Assembly (NCBI GenBank): GCA_963810905.1
Contig: CAWEPG010000002.1
Span: 434,001-498,000 of the forward strand
Length of the DNA: 64,000 nucleotides
Source: CAWBAT01 sp963810905
GTDB lineage: Bacteria > Acidobacteriota > Terriglobia > Versatilivoradales > Versatilivoraceae
Reading direction: 5' to 3'
In this document: positions 19,840 through 28,929 of the stretch, piece after piece
Layout of the letters: each line of letters begins with the position of its first letter
Position numbering within the stretch: the stretch's first letter is position 1
Notes under the pieces: model-generated
What the model saw: the letters and a program-made list of their open reading frames with translations, nothing else
What the model was told of the DNA's origin: nothing
The model's database searches: none
Position numbers and translations under genes: made by a program

Positions 19840-20014
19840 CCACGGGGAACACGGGGAGAGCAGCAGTACTAGATATTGGATATTTTCGATTTACGATCGT
19901 CTATTTATTATTTGGATACATTCAACGGGCTATTGCAGTGAGTCCGCGTTTTCGCAAATCGTAAATATCAAATAAACGATAACAAATAGTAAATAGTCCT
20001 CCCGTTCCCCGTGG
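19840..20014. repeat. palindromic element A with terminal inverted repeats
   Basis: The left end CCACGGGGAACACGGGGAG (19840-19858) is an imperfect inverted copy of the right end CTCCCGTTCCCCGTGG (19999-20014). Inside, CGATTTACGATCGTCTATTT and the later AAACGATAACAAATAGTAAA form a second imperfect inverted pair. A related sequence lies at 21080-21230, on the other side of kdsD. The structure is that of a non-coding miniature element or REP-like sequence; no reading frame is present. Confidence 0.65.
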
Positions 20015-20076
20015 TTTTATTTTTGATGAGACCCGCCTGAATCTATCCACAATCTGAATTCCGCATTCCGCAATCT

Positions 20077-21030
20077 TCAAAACATCTGGGTTTTCCACAA
20101 GTCATGAATGTGGATGATTCCTACGAGATTTTCCTCTTTCGTCGTTACCAGCAGTGAGGTAATTTTTCGCTCTTCCATAATTTGCAGAGCTGCAGTCGCC
20201 AATGATTGTGGTTCGATGGTCAGCGGCTTCAAGTGCATGCACTCCTCGGCTTTTTTCTTCAGAAAATTCGCGTCTTTCTGTAAGAGCCGCCGCAAGTCGC
20301 CGTCTGTAATGATTCCAGCAACCCGCGATCCATCCTGGGTGACGGCGGTGACCCCCATCCCTTTTTCAGAAATCTCCTTAATCACAGCTTGCATCGGAGT
20401 GCTCACATCAACAACTGGTATCGCATTTTCACTGTGCATGAGTTTCTCAACGGTCATGAGTTTCTTGTCTCTTCCACCGGGATGAAGATTGGCAAAATTC
20501 TCTTCTTTAAAGCCGCGTTTTTCAAACAACGCGATGGCCAAAGCATCACCCATTGCCAAAGCCGCGGTCGTACTAGCAGTTGGCGCTAGCCCAAGAGGAC
20601 AAGCCTCTTGACGGATGCTAACATCGAGCACAATATCGCTGTGCCGGGCCAGGGTTGATTGCGGATTCCCGACTACCGCGATTAGGAAGATTCCAAGGCG
20701 CTTCAGGGTCTTCAGGAGCCGGATCAATTCCTCAGTCTCACCGCTATTGGATACCAGCAACACAATATCGCCCTTGACGATCATGCCAAGATCGCCGTGA
20801 TGCGCTTCGGTGGGGTGAAGAAAAAAGGCAGGGGTCCCCGTACTGGCCAATGTGGCGGCTATTTTCTTGCAGATAATGCCAGATTTTCCTATACCCGTAA
20901 CAACGATACGTCCATGGCAATGAAATAACGCATCGACAGCACTTTCAAATCGCACATCAATACGTTCAATTAGATCGGTGATGGCCTCCGCTTCAATGCG
21001 TAGGACTTTCTTAGCAGATTCAGAAATCAT
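20077..21030 (-). CDS. kdsD: arabinose-5-phosphate isomerase (KpsF/GutQ/KdsD family)
   Basis: Interconverts ribulose 5-phosphate and arabinose 5-phosphate, the first step to KDO of LPS. An N-terminal SIS domain shows VVTGIGKSGIICKKIA and LLVSNSGETEELIRLLK. Two CBS domains follow (about residues 205-315). HPGGRDKKLM replaces the usual HPGGxLGKxL linker with a one-residue deletion. Length (317 aa) is close to the normal 320-330. It is flanked by two related palindromic repeats and transcribed opposite to sdhCAB. Confidence 0.94.
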   Translation of the reverse strand: MISESAKKVLRIEAEAITDLIERIDVRFESAVDALFHCHGRIVVTGIGKSGIICKKIAATLASTGTPAFFLHPTEAHHGDLGMIVKGDIVLLVSNSGETEELIRLLKTLKRLGIFLIAVVGNPQSTLARHSDIVLDVSIRQEACPLGLAPTASTTAALAMGDALAIALFEKRGFKEENFANLHPGGRDKKLMTVEKLMHSENAIPVVDVSTPMQAVIKEISEKGMGVTAVTQDGSRVAGIITDGDLRRLLQKDANFLKKKAEECMHLKPLTIEPQSLATAALQIMEERKITSLLVTTKEENLVGIIHIHDLWKTQMF

Positions 21031-21079
21031 AGTCGTTTGATTTAAACCAACGGGAGCACCGGGAAATAAAATGAATATG

Positions 21080-21230
21080 TTGTTGGCTATTTTCTATTTG
21101 CGATTGTTTATCTATTAGTTCCTCATATTCCACTGCCTAATGCAGTGCTCCGTGCTTTGCCATATCGCAAATGACCATTAGACAATAACAGATAGCAAAT
21201 GTTGTCTCCTCCCCGCCTTCCCCGTGATTT
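21080..21230. repeat. palindromic element B, related to element A
   Basis: The stretch GGCTATTTTCTATTTGCGAT and the end CTCCCCGCCTTCCCCGTGATTT align with the same positions of the element at 19840-20014. The left terminal repeat is degraded here. As in element A, the inner halves are imperfectly complementary. Confidence 0.55.
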
Positions 21231-21271
21231 CATCTTAATTGACATCCGGCATTCGCCAATGGGCATTTCTT

Positions 21272-21928
21272 TCAAGTGAATCTTTCCAGGAAATGGGGCA
21301 ATTGTTCTAATCCCATCCGTTTGGCGAACTGCCGTACCTGTTCAAAATCTATCCGCTCGCGGCCCTGCTTAAGTGTCGCCTCGATATCAACGATCTCTAC
21401 TCGAGGGAAAAATACCCTGGGATTCAGCCTCCGACCATGTAGGACGCCACGCCACGCCAGAAAATGGCTGATGGTACGAAGCCCGGGGTAGTAAAAAAGA
21501 ATATTCGGCCCCGGTAGCGGAATCAGGATTGGCGAGAGCAAAATCGCAATGAGAGTGATGACCAAATCCACTGCAAACCAGAATAGATGTTTATTGCTTT
21601 GTCGGCCACAGAGTTGCTCTAGCAACTCCACCACCCGAGTTTCGGGCAGCCCAGCTCCATAATGGAGCCTGATTTCAGATGCATAGCGCATGCGCTTGAA
21701 GACACGCTCCATCGGATCTATTTTGTATTCTAATCGATTGTAATACTCGCGAACAACAATCGTCAGGTTTTTGACAAAGTTAGCCGCACGTGTGCCCCGA
21801 CGGGTGAGCCAATCTACCCACTTGTCCGCCAGGCCCTTGGTTGAATCCGGATTCTCCAGCGGAGACCTTTCTCCTTCGGTGTACAAAACAACCGAATTCC
21901 TTCGAAGTTGGATGAGATAAAAGTTCAT
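21272..21928 (-). CDS. mitochondrial K+-H+ exchange-related family protein (Mit_KHE1-like)
   Basis: 218 residues. A charged helical N-terminal half is followed by a hydrophobic pair (DLVITLIAILLSPILIPLPG) and the motif PGPNILFYYPGLRTISHFLAWRG split over residues 140-165. I associate this PLPGPN...FYYP pattern with Mit_KHE1 (PF10173) proteins, proposed to act in cation/proton exchange. The family call comes from memory of the motif, so it is moderately sure. It is divergent from the ThuA gene across a 278-base gap. Confidence 0.6.
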   Translation of the reverse strand: MNFYLIQLRRNSVVLYTEGERSPLENPDSTKGLADKWVDWLTRRGTRAANFVKNLTIVVREYYNRLEYKIDPMERVFKRMRYASEIRLHYGAGLPETRVVELLEQLCGRQSNKHLFWFAVDLVITLIAILLSPILIPLPGPNILFYYPGLRTISHFLAWRGVLHGRRLNPRVFFPRVEIVDIEATLKQGRERIDFEQVRQFAKRMGLEQLPHFLERFT

Positions 21929-22206
21929 TCGGGCTCAAATACCTGTTCATTTCATTGAAGGCACACAATTCAGAAACAGAATGATCAGACGGCTCGGTCT
22001 AGGATAGCCAATGTGCATGTGAACAGATAGAAAATTCTTCCCAACAAGAATCGGCCACCAAGACTATTGACAGGGACCGGCTGGGGGAAGATCACTTGCA
22101 ATTCAGATTGGCGACGGCTCAGTTCACCCCATCTACCTGATAGTTGCCTTTTCTCCGACGCTAAGGTAGGAATAGAGGCGCATAATGCTCAATTGATGAG
22201 GCAAAG

Positions 22207-23208
22207 ATGAAATTTCTCACGGTACTGATCATTCTCATCTTCAACTTTCAGCCTGAGATCGAAGCTGTGGATCGGGTCGTTTATGAAGGAAACCAGGGCC
22301 CCGGAAAGGGAAAGCACATCGTTTTCGTGACGGGTGATGAAGAATATCGGTCAGAAGAGGCCATGCCCATGTTGGCCAAAATTCTCGCGATTCGACACGG
22401 ATTCAAATGTACGGTGCTCTTCGCACTCGATCCCGCGGACGGGACAATCGATCCCAACAACCCGACAACCCTCCCGGGATTAGAATCTTTGAAAAGCGCT
22501 GACATGATGGTCATTTTTACCCGCTTTCGGGAACCCGCTGATCCGGAGATGAAATTCATCGTCGACTTCGTGAATTCGGGCAAACCCATTTTAGGAATTC
22601 GTACAGCTACCCATGCGTTTGCATTCGAAAAAAACAAGCAAAGTCCTTATGCCCATTATGACTGGCGTAGTAAAGCCTGGCCGGGAGGGTTCGGCCAGCA
22701 GGTTCTTGGAGAAACCTGGATCTCCCATCATGGGATTCATGGTAAGGAGAGTACTCGAGGCATTATTAACGAGGCCCAGAAAGGGAACCCGATTCTTAGA
22801 GGAGTCGACGACATTTGGGGACCTACCGATGTTTATCGCGTGATTCACCTTCCCGCCGATGCGACCGTGCTTGTATACGGTCAAGTTTTGGAAGGAATGC
22901 ATCCGTCAGACAACCCAGTAACCGTATCAAAAAATGATCCGATGATGCCTCTGATCTGGATTCGAAGCTACACCGGTGAGGGAGGGAAAACAGCGCGAGT
23001 GATCTGCTCTACAATGGGGGCTGCTGTCGATCTGCAGAGCGAGGGATTACGCCGGCTGTTGGTGAACGCCTGTTATTGGATGCTGGGACTGGAAACTCAA
23101 ATTCCTGCCAAGAGCGACGTGAATTACGTCGGTGAGTACAAACCTACATTCTTCGGCTTCGGCAAATTCAAGCGGGGCATGAAACCAACCGATTTTGAGT
23201 TGAAATAA
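22207..23208 (+). CDS. ThuA domain protein, exported
   Basis: The N-terminus (MKFLTVLIILIFNFQPEIEA) is a probable signal peptide. The ThuA fold, a class-I glutamine-amidotransferase-like domain, covers most of the rest: HIVFVTGDEEYRSEEAMPML, MMVIFTRFREP, GKPILGIRTATHAFAF and GGFGQQVLGETWISHHG. It is named after trehalose utilisation but acts on unknown sugars. Similar secreted ThuA proteins are common in Planctomycetes, Verrucomicrobia and Acidobacteria. TGAGG lies about six bases upstream of the ATG. Confidence 0.88.
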   Translation: MKFLTVLIILIFNFQPEIEAVDRVVYEGNQGPGKGKHIVFVTGDEEYRSEEAMPMLAKILAIRHGFKCTVLFALDPADGTIDPNNPTTLPGLESLKSADMMVIFTRFREPADPEMKFIVDFVNSGKPILGIRTATHAFAFEKNKQSPYAHYDWRSKAWPGGFGQQVLGETWISHHGIHGKESTRGIINEAQKGNPILRGVDDIWGPTDVYRVIHLPADATVLVYGQVLEGMHPSDNPVTVSKNDPMMPLIWIRSYTGEGGKTARVICSTMGAAVDLQSEGLRRLLVNACYWMLGLETQIPAKSDVNYVGEYKPTFFGFGKFKRGMKPTDFELK

Positions 23209-23363
23209 AGGGCTTCTGCGATTTTGTAATTGTTTAGAAAATAGGTCTTATTAGTGCCAAAATGAGGGTCTGCTGTGCTCCGCCCGGGTACTCACAGGGA
23301 TGATCACTTCAGTAGTTCCCCAGGGGCAAAAGGGACCTTCCCATCTTCCAAGAGAGGTAGAGC

Positions 23364-24119
23364 ATGAATTCCATCGTTATCAGCTCGATAGTGTTCGGAT
23401 TCGTTTTTGGCGGTGCCCTTCTGGGCATGTTTCTTCGCACCGTTCTGCCCGAACCTCATCTGAATACCGCTTCAAAAGATCTTGTGAAGTTAGGAATGGG
23501 AACGATCGCATTGATGACAGGTCTTGTTCTCAGTCTGCTGGTCGCCTCGGCAAAAGGCACGTACGACACACAGAGCCGCGAACTGACGGAGATGTCTGCC
23601 GAGATCGTCTTGCTCGATCGTGTCCTGGCGCATTATGGGCCAGAGACGAAGGAAATCCGTGAGGCGCTGCGCGGCGGCGTTGTCCAGATGCTTGAACGAA
23701 TTTGGCCGGAAACCCGTTCACAACATTCCCAATTGGACCCGGCGATGGCCAAGGCTGAGTTCCTCTATGACAGGATCCAGGAACTCTCGCCCACGAACGA
23801 ATCCCAACGCACTCTTCAGGCCCGGGCATTAAATATGGGGATTGCTCTGGCACAGAAACGCTGGTTGATGTACGAGCAACAGGTGCTCCCAATGTCCACG
23901 CCACTCCTCGTGGTACTGGTTTTCTCGATTGCCATCACCTTCATCAGCTTCGGCCTGAACGCACCTTCCAACGCAACTGTCATTGCCACCTTGATCATAT
24001 GCGCGCTTTCAATCTCAGGCATGATTTTCTTGATCCTAGAAATGTACCGACCCTTCGAAGGATTCATCCAAATTTCCAGTGCTCCGCTGCGCAGCGCCCT
24101 TGCGCATCTCGGCCAATAG
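23364..24119 (+). CDS. DUF4239 membrane protein
   Basis: 251 residues with two membrane segments at each end: about 3-25 and 48-68, then 180-200 and 207-230. A charged helical domain lies between them. The end MYRPFEGFIQISSAPLRSAL is the family's C-terminal signature. DUF4239 proteins are distantly bestrophin-like, and their function is not known. A purine-rich ribosome site (AGAGAGGT) precedes the ATG. Confidence 0.8.
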   Translation: MNSIVISSIVFGFVFGGALLGMFLRTVLPEPHLNTASKDLVKLGMGTIALMTGLVLSLLVASAKGTYDTQSRELTEMSAEIVLLDRVLAHYGPETKEIREALRGGVVQMLERIWPETRSQHSQLDPAMAKAEFLYDRIQELSPTNESQRTLQARALNMGIALAQKRWLMYEQQVLPMSTPLLVVLVFSIAITFISFGLNAPSNATVIATLIICALSISGMIFLILEMYRPFEGFIQISSAPLRSALAHLGQ

Positions 24120-24215
24120 CCTTTCTCGTTGGTTTCCGCTGGGTGGCTGTTCTCTTCTCTTAGGCCGTTCGCGCCCTTGATGGTTTAAACCTCTCTGCCA
24201 GGATTCATCCCACCG

Positions 24216-25421
24216 TCATTTCACCGGCACAAACACCACGCAGGCTGGCTTGGGCACATTGATCGGTGCGCCGGTCGAAGACAGATGTCCCGTCTTGGGG
24301 TCGATCTTGAAGACCACAAGAGTATTGGAATCCTGATTGGCAGCTAAGAGAAATTTGCCGGTCGGATCAATGCCGAAGTTGCGAGGCGTTTTGCCGAGCG
24401 TGGACTGGTATTGAACAGAGGTGAGAGTTCCCTTCTTCGAATCAATATGAAAAACGGCAATGCTGTCATGGCCTCGGTTCGAGCCGTAGAGGAATTTACC
24501 CGATGGATGGACCGCAATTTCAGCCGTCGTATTTTCACCTTTGAAATCTGCGGGAAGAGTCGACAGGGTCTGAATCTCGGTGAGAATCCCCTTCGACGAA
24601 TCGTATGAAAAAGCCGTGATGGTCGATTTGAGTTCGTTGATGACGTAGGCATAGCGAGCCTGCGGGTGGAAGGCAAAATGACGCGGCCCGGCTCCAGGCC
24701 TTAAGGAAGCGGAGGGAGGATCGTTGGCGACAAGGGTTCCCCGGGCAGCATCAAAGCGGTAAACCAGTATTTTGTCCTGTCCCAGGTCCGGCACAACCGC
24801 AAACTTATTGGCTGGATCCAAATAGATCCCATGCGGATGGGGGCCTTCCTGGCGCGTCGGATTTGTGCTCGACCCCTTATGCTCCACCACCGACGACGCC
24901 TCACTTAAACGACCATCCGGCTGAATTGGAAAGGTAGCGGCGGTCCCACCATAATTGGCCACCAGAACGGTTTTCCCCACTTTGTCTGCCGTCAGATGGC
25001 ACGGATTAATCCCCTTGGAAGGCTCCTGGTTAAGCAACGTGAGCTTCCCCGTGTTGGAATCTAGCGCGAATGCATTGACAGCGCCCCCTTTCTTCCCATC
25101 GATCTCGCCTACTTCGTTGACAGCGTAGAGGAAACGGCGGTTGGGGTGGACAGCCAGAAATGCTGGACTTATTGTCTCACCCGCCAATCCGAGGGGGGTT
25201 AAATTCCCTGTCGCCACGTCCATTCGAAAAGCATAGATTCCTTTACTCTCACTTTGTTGGCCCGTATAGGTGCCAATATAAACTAAGTACTGGGGCACTT
25301 TAGTTTCAGCCAAGGAAAATTCGCAATTTACCAGGCACAATAAGAGGATTGAACCTAGAAACAGCAATGTAACTGGAATGAGTCGCTTTTCTTTTTTAGT
25401 TGGAGCATTTTTTTTGTGCAT
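24216..25421 (-). CDS. secreted lactonase, 7-bladed beta-propeller (YbhE/Pgl family)
   Basis: About 401 residues from the ATG at 25421, chosen because AAAGGA lies upstream and a signal peptide (RLIPVTLLFLGSILLLCLVN) starts there; the open frame reaches 25517. Propeller repeats show VYIGTYTGQQSESKGIYAF, FLAVHPNRRFLYAVNEVGE, CHLTADKVGKTVLVANYGG and HPSGKFLYGSNRGHDSIAVF. The family includes cytoplasmic 6-phosphogluconolactonase, but this secreted member more probably acts on another lactone. Substrate is unknown. Confidence 0.9.
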   Translation of the reverse strand: MHKKNAPTKKEKRLIPVTLLFLGSILLLCLVNCEFSLAETKVPQYLVYIGTYTGQQSESKGIYAFRMDVATGNLTPLGLAGETISPAFLAVHPNRRFLYAVNEVGEIDGKKGGAVNAFALDSNTGKLTLLNQEPSKGINPCHLTADKVGKTVLVANYGGTAATFPIQPDGRLSEASSVVEHKGSSTNPTRQEGPHPHGIYLDPANKFAVVPDLGQDKILVYRFDAARGTLVANDPPSASLRPGAGPRHFAFHPQARYAYVINELKSTITAFSYDSSKGILTEIQTLSTLPADFKGENTTAEIAVHPSGKFLYGSNRGHDSIAVFHIDSKKGTLTSVQYQSTLGKTPRNFGIDPTGKFLLAANQDSNTLVVFKIDPKTGHLSSTGAPINVPKPACVVFVPVK

Positions 25422-25620
25422 CTTCAATCGTTCCTTTCTAGTCATTCTGCGGTTGTTTTGTCGAAAATCGATGAAGTTGAATGCCGGGTCTCCTGGCTTG
25501 TCGTTGCTAATATCCAATCTCTTGCGCCGGCAGAGGTTGAGGCTCTGAGAAAGCCTCCAGCCTACAATCTCGGCTCCCCTCCTTGATTAGGAAGAGGTAG
25601 GGGGTGGTCGAACTGGCATC

Positions 25621-27117
25621 CTATTCTTTTGTCAGGCCGGCTTCCCTCTTCCGCAACTCGCTATGAGTAAATCCGTAGGAAAAATAGAGCACAACTCCAA
25701 TCACCATCCAGATAATCAGTCGTTCCCAGGTTTCTTTTGGCAAACTAGCCATAAGAATCAGGCTGATGAGGGCAGAAACAATAGGGATCAACGGGACCAG
25801 CGGCGTCTTAAAAGGGCGCTCCAGCTCGGGACGCCTGTACCTCAAAAAGATGACTCCAATGGATACGATCACGAACGCCATCAGGGTCCCAATACTCACG
25901 AGTTCTCCGAGGATTTTGATGGGAGTAAATCCGGATGCAATAGCGACCACAATTCCGGTTACGATCGTTGTTACGTAAGGGGTCCGAAACTTGGGATGAA
26001 CCTTTTTCGCCCAGGCAGGAAGTAGTCCATCGTTGGCCATGGAAAAGAAAATTCGTGGCTGCCCCAACATCATCACGACCATTACAGAACTTAATCCGGC
26101 CAAAGCGCCCAATTTGACGACAATCGGCATGAGCTTTAAAAATCCTTCCCAGGGAGTACCAGCGGCAGCGGCACTAGCGGCATCAATAGCTACCGCCATC
26201 GGAGCCGCAACGCCTAGCTGCTTGTATGGAACCAATCCGACCATGACTCCAGAGACCAGCACGTAGAGCACCGTGCAGATGACCAAAGACCCGAGAATGC
26301 CAATGGGCATATCTCGCTGGGGATTTTTGGCTTCCTGAGCGGCAGTGGAGACAGCATCAAATCCAATGTAGGCGAAGAAGATGACCGCAGCACCGCGGAA
26401 AATCCCGCTCCACCCGTAATCCCCGAAGCTTCCCTGGTTCTCGGGGATAAAAGGATGCCAGTTAGCCGGATTGATGAAGCGAGCCCCAGCGACAATGACC
26501 GCCAGAACGACGAAGACCTTGATGATCACGATGACACTATTGACATTGGCCGATTCCTGAATTCCGATTACCAACAAGATGGTGACGGCTATTGTGACCA
26601 GAACGGCTGGGAGATTGAATACAGCCGTTACCGCACTGCCATCAGCTAGATGAACCAGGGTTCCAGGGGCAGCGCTGAGCGCCGCCGGAAATTGAATTCC
26701 AAAATCGTGAAGGATACTCGTTAGGTATCCGGACCAGCCGACAGCCACTGTAGCGGCTCCCAGCGCATATTCTAGAATTAAGTCCCAACCGATGATCCAG
26801 GCCACAAATTCCCCCAGCGTGGCATAACCATAGGTATAAGCCGAACCGGCGATCGGAACGGTTGAGGCAAACTCGGAGTAACATAACCCGGCTAAGGCAC
26901 TGACAAAGCCAGCTAGAATCATTGAAATCACAATGGCCGGCCCGGCGTGAGCAGCTGCGGCCTGTCCGGTAAGGACAAAGATGCCCGTGCCAATGATTGC
27001 TCCGATTCCCAGAGTAACCAGGTTGACAGGTCCAAGCACACGCTTCAGACTATGCTCTCCGCTGGCGGCGGCCTCAATTCTGATTCGTTCTATAGACTTG
27101 GTCGCAAAGATGGACAT
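25621..27117 (-). CDS. amino acid permease, APC superfamily (cationic type)
   Basis: 498 residues with 12 or more membrane segments. The first segment carries the family sequence GIGAIIGTGIFVLTGQAAAA. GFVSALAGLCYSEFASTVP follows. RRPELERPFKTPLVPLIPIV is typical near segment 11. A strong ribosome site (GGAGGAG) precedes the ATG. A second APC permease lies just upstream on the same strand (133 bases between), so the two may be co-expressed. Substrate cannot be assigned. Confidence 0.93.
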   Translation of the reverse strand: MSIFATKSIERIRIEAAASGEHSLKRVLGPVNLVTLGIGAIIGTGIFVLTGQAAAAHAGPAIVISMILAGFVSALAGLCYSEFASTVPIAGSAYTYGYATLGEFVAWIIGWDLILEYALGAATVAVGWSGYLTSILHDFGIQFPAALSAAPGTLVHLADGSAVTAVFNLPAVLVTIAVTILLVIGIQESANVNSVIVIIKVFVVLAVIVAGARFINPANWHPFIPENQGSFGDYGWSGIFRGAAVIFFAYIGFDAVSTAAQEAKNPQRDMPIGILGSLVICTVLYVLVSGVMVGLVPYKQLGVAAPMAVAIDAASAAAAGTPWEGFLKLMPIVVKLGALAGLSSVMVVMMLGQPRIFFSMANDGLLPAWAKKVHPKFRTPYVTTIVTGIVVAIASGFTPIKILGELVSIGTLMAFVIVSIGVIFLRYRRPELERPFKTPLVPLIPIVSALISLILMASLPKETWERLIIWMVIGVVLYFSYGFTHSELRKREAGLTKE

Positions 27118-27250
27118 GCACTCCTCCGGCCCTCATTTTCTCTACATGGGAAAGCAGTTCGAAACTGTCCAGAACACTGATTGCTGTAAATTTGTGTGAC
27201 TGAGCACTAGCTCAACTCCTTTTGACGCTTCAGGACTTACATTATTTGAG

Positions 27251-28690
27251 CTATGAGCTGTTTTGTTTCTGATTCCAATAAAAATACGCCGGCAGGCCAA
27301 GAAAGATGATGGCTAGACCGGGCCACGAATTTTTTGGATCACCCACTAAAATACAGGCCAATACCATGGCTGCCAGCCCAACATAGACGATCGGCAGATA
27401 TGGGTATCCGACCGTTCGGTAAGGGCGCTTCAACTCGGGCCTTGTTCGTCGGAGTACAACCACACCATAAACCGTTAAAACATAAAACAGCAAAGCCGCG
27501 GAAATAACGTAACTGAGCAGTTGGCTGTAGGTTCCACTTAGGGTCAAGAAGGAAGCCCAAAGTGCCTGCAGTGCCAGAGATTTGATGGGGGTTCGGAAGC
27601 GTGGATGAATCTCCGCGATCCTCGCAAAAAATAATCGATCTCGAGCCATCGCATAATAAACTCTCGGACCTGATAGGATAATCCCGTTCAAACAGCCAAA
27701 GGTGGAAACTAGAATAGCAAAAGAAACCAGACGATTGCCAATTGGGCCCAGAACAACATTTGCAACGGTTGCAGCGATCTTGTCGGTTTTGGCGATTTCG
27801 GCGACAGGCAAGATGTGAAGGTATCCGATATTGACCAACACATAAAGCAGACACACCAGAAACGTTCCGCTAAACAGGGCCAGTGGCAATGTCCTCGAAG
27901 GATTTTTGACTTCGCCGGCTGTAAAAGTCAGATTGTTCCAAGCATCTGCCGAGAACAGCGAGCCAATCATCGCCACACCAATCAAGAGAACCAGGTTTAG
28001 AAAAGTCGAGTCGGAATTGATTAAAGGAGAGGCAGAACTTCTAAATTGCATGACAATCTGATGGATCGAATCCGGATGAGGAAAGAATGGAGTGAAATGA
28101 GCCCAGGCTCCCGCTGAAAAACCAAGACCGAGGACGATCAGAGCAAGCAACGCGAATATTTTGAGAAAAGTAAAAACATTTTGAACATGGGCACCAAGAC
28201 GGATCCCAAAACAATTTATAAAGGAGAGAAATAAGATCACGGTTACGGCGATGATCTGTTTTAAATCAATGACTATGGCCCGGCCAAAGACGTTTGTCTG
28301 GTAAAAAACGTGGGAAAGGGGGACAAACACTCCCAGGTATCGCGCGAATCCTACGGCCACCGCAGCGATGGTTCCTGATTGAATCACCAGAAAAAGGGTC
28401 CACCCATAGAGAAATCCCCAAAGGCGACCATATGCTTCCTTGAGGAAAACATACTGCCCTCCCGCCTCGGGCATGGCTGCAGACAGTTCCCCATAACTGA
28501 GAGCACTCATGACTGTCATCGTGCCGCCCAGGATCCAGACTAAGAGGAGAAGACCGGGAGACTGGACCGCTCTTGCAATATCGGCCGTCACAATAAAGAT
28601 CCCAGAACCGATCATTGATCCCACAATCAGCATCGTGGCATCGATCAGTCCCAACCCTTTGACCAGTTCGACTTCAACGGCTTTGCTCGT
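27251..28690 (-). CDS. amino acid permease, APC superfamily (LAT-like), unusual start
   Basis: About 480 residues with 12 membrane segments. DATMLIVGSMIGSGIFIVTA is the first, and PEAGGQYVFLKEAYGRLWGF is the following conserved loop. RRTRPELKRPYRTVGYPYLP marks the C-terminal part. A TTG at 28654 lies inside the conserved N-terminus. The only strong ribosome site, AGGAGG (28696-28701), is five bases before an in-frame ACG at 28688-28690. Starting there gives SKAVEVELVKGLGLIDATM, as in relatives. ACG may be a true rare start or a misread ATG. Confidence 0.9.
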   Translation of the reverse strand, partial: TSKAVEVELVKGLGLIDATMLIVGSMIGSGIFIVTADIARAVQSPGLLLLVWILGGTMTVMSALSYGELSAAMPEAGGQYVFLKEAYGRLWGFLYGWTLFLVIQSGTIAAVAVGFARYLGVFVPLSHVFYQTNVFGRAIVIDLKQIIAVTVILFLSFINCFGIRLGAHVQNVFTFLKIFALLALIVLGLGFSAGAWAHFTPFFPHPDSIHQIVMQFRSSASPLINSDSTFLNLVLLIGVAMIGSLFSADAWNNLTFTAGEVKNPSRTLPLALFSGTFLVCLLYVLVNIGYLHILPVAEIAKTDKIAATVANVVLGPIGNRLVSFAILVSTFGCLNGIILSGPRVYYAMARDRLFFARIAEIHPRFRTPIKSLALQALWASFLTLSGTYSQLLSYVISAALLFYVLTVYGVVVLRRTRPELKRPYRTVGYPYLPIVYVGLAAMVLACILVGDPKNSWPGLAIIFLGLPAYFYWNQKQNSS

Positions 28691-28929
28691 AAGTGCCTCC
28701 TAAAGATAATGAGCACGATGAAAGGAACAAGGGTCAAGCGGTTACTGTTTCATGTGCCTTGTTTCTTTTTGCAAAATAACGATCGGAATGGTCTTGTGAT
28801 GAGCATTCAGAAAAAAGAGGAATGTGAATATCAAGCGTAGATCCTAACAGTTTAGAAACCGTTTGGAAAGGATGGTTAGCTCAAATGCGACTGCGGTGGG
28901 AACCCGGTGAGCAGGTCAAAAGGAAGGGT

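Noticed and set aside
19787..21271. Possible CRISPR array from the repeats around kdsD
   Set aside because: Only two diverged palindromic copies, separated by a gene; no regular spacers and no cas genes.
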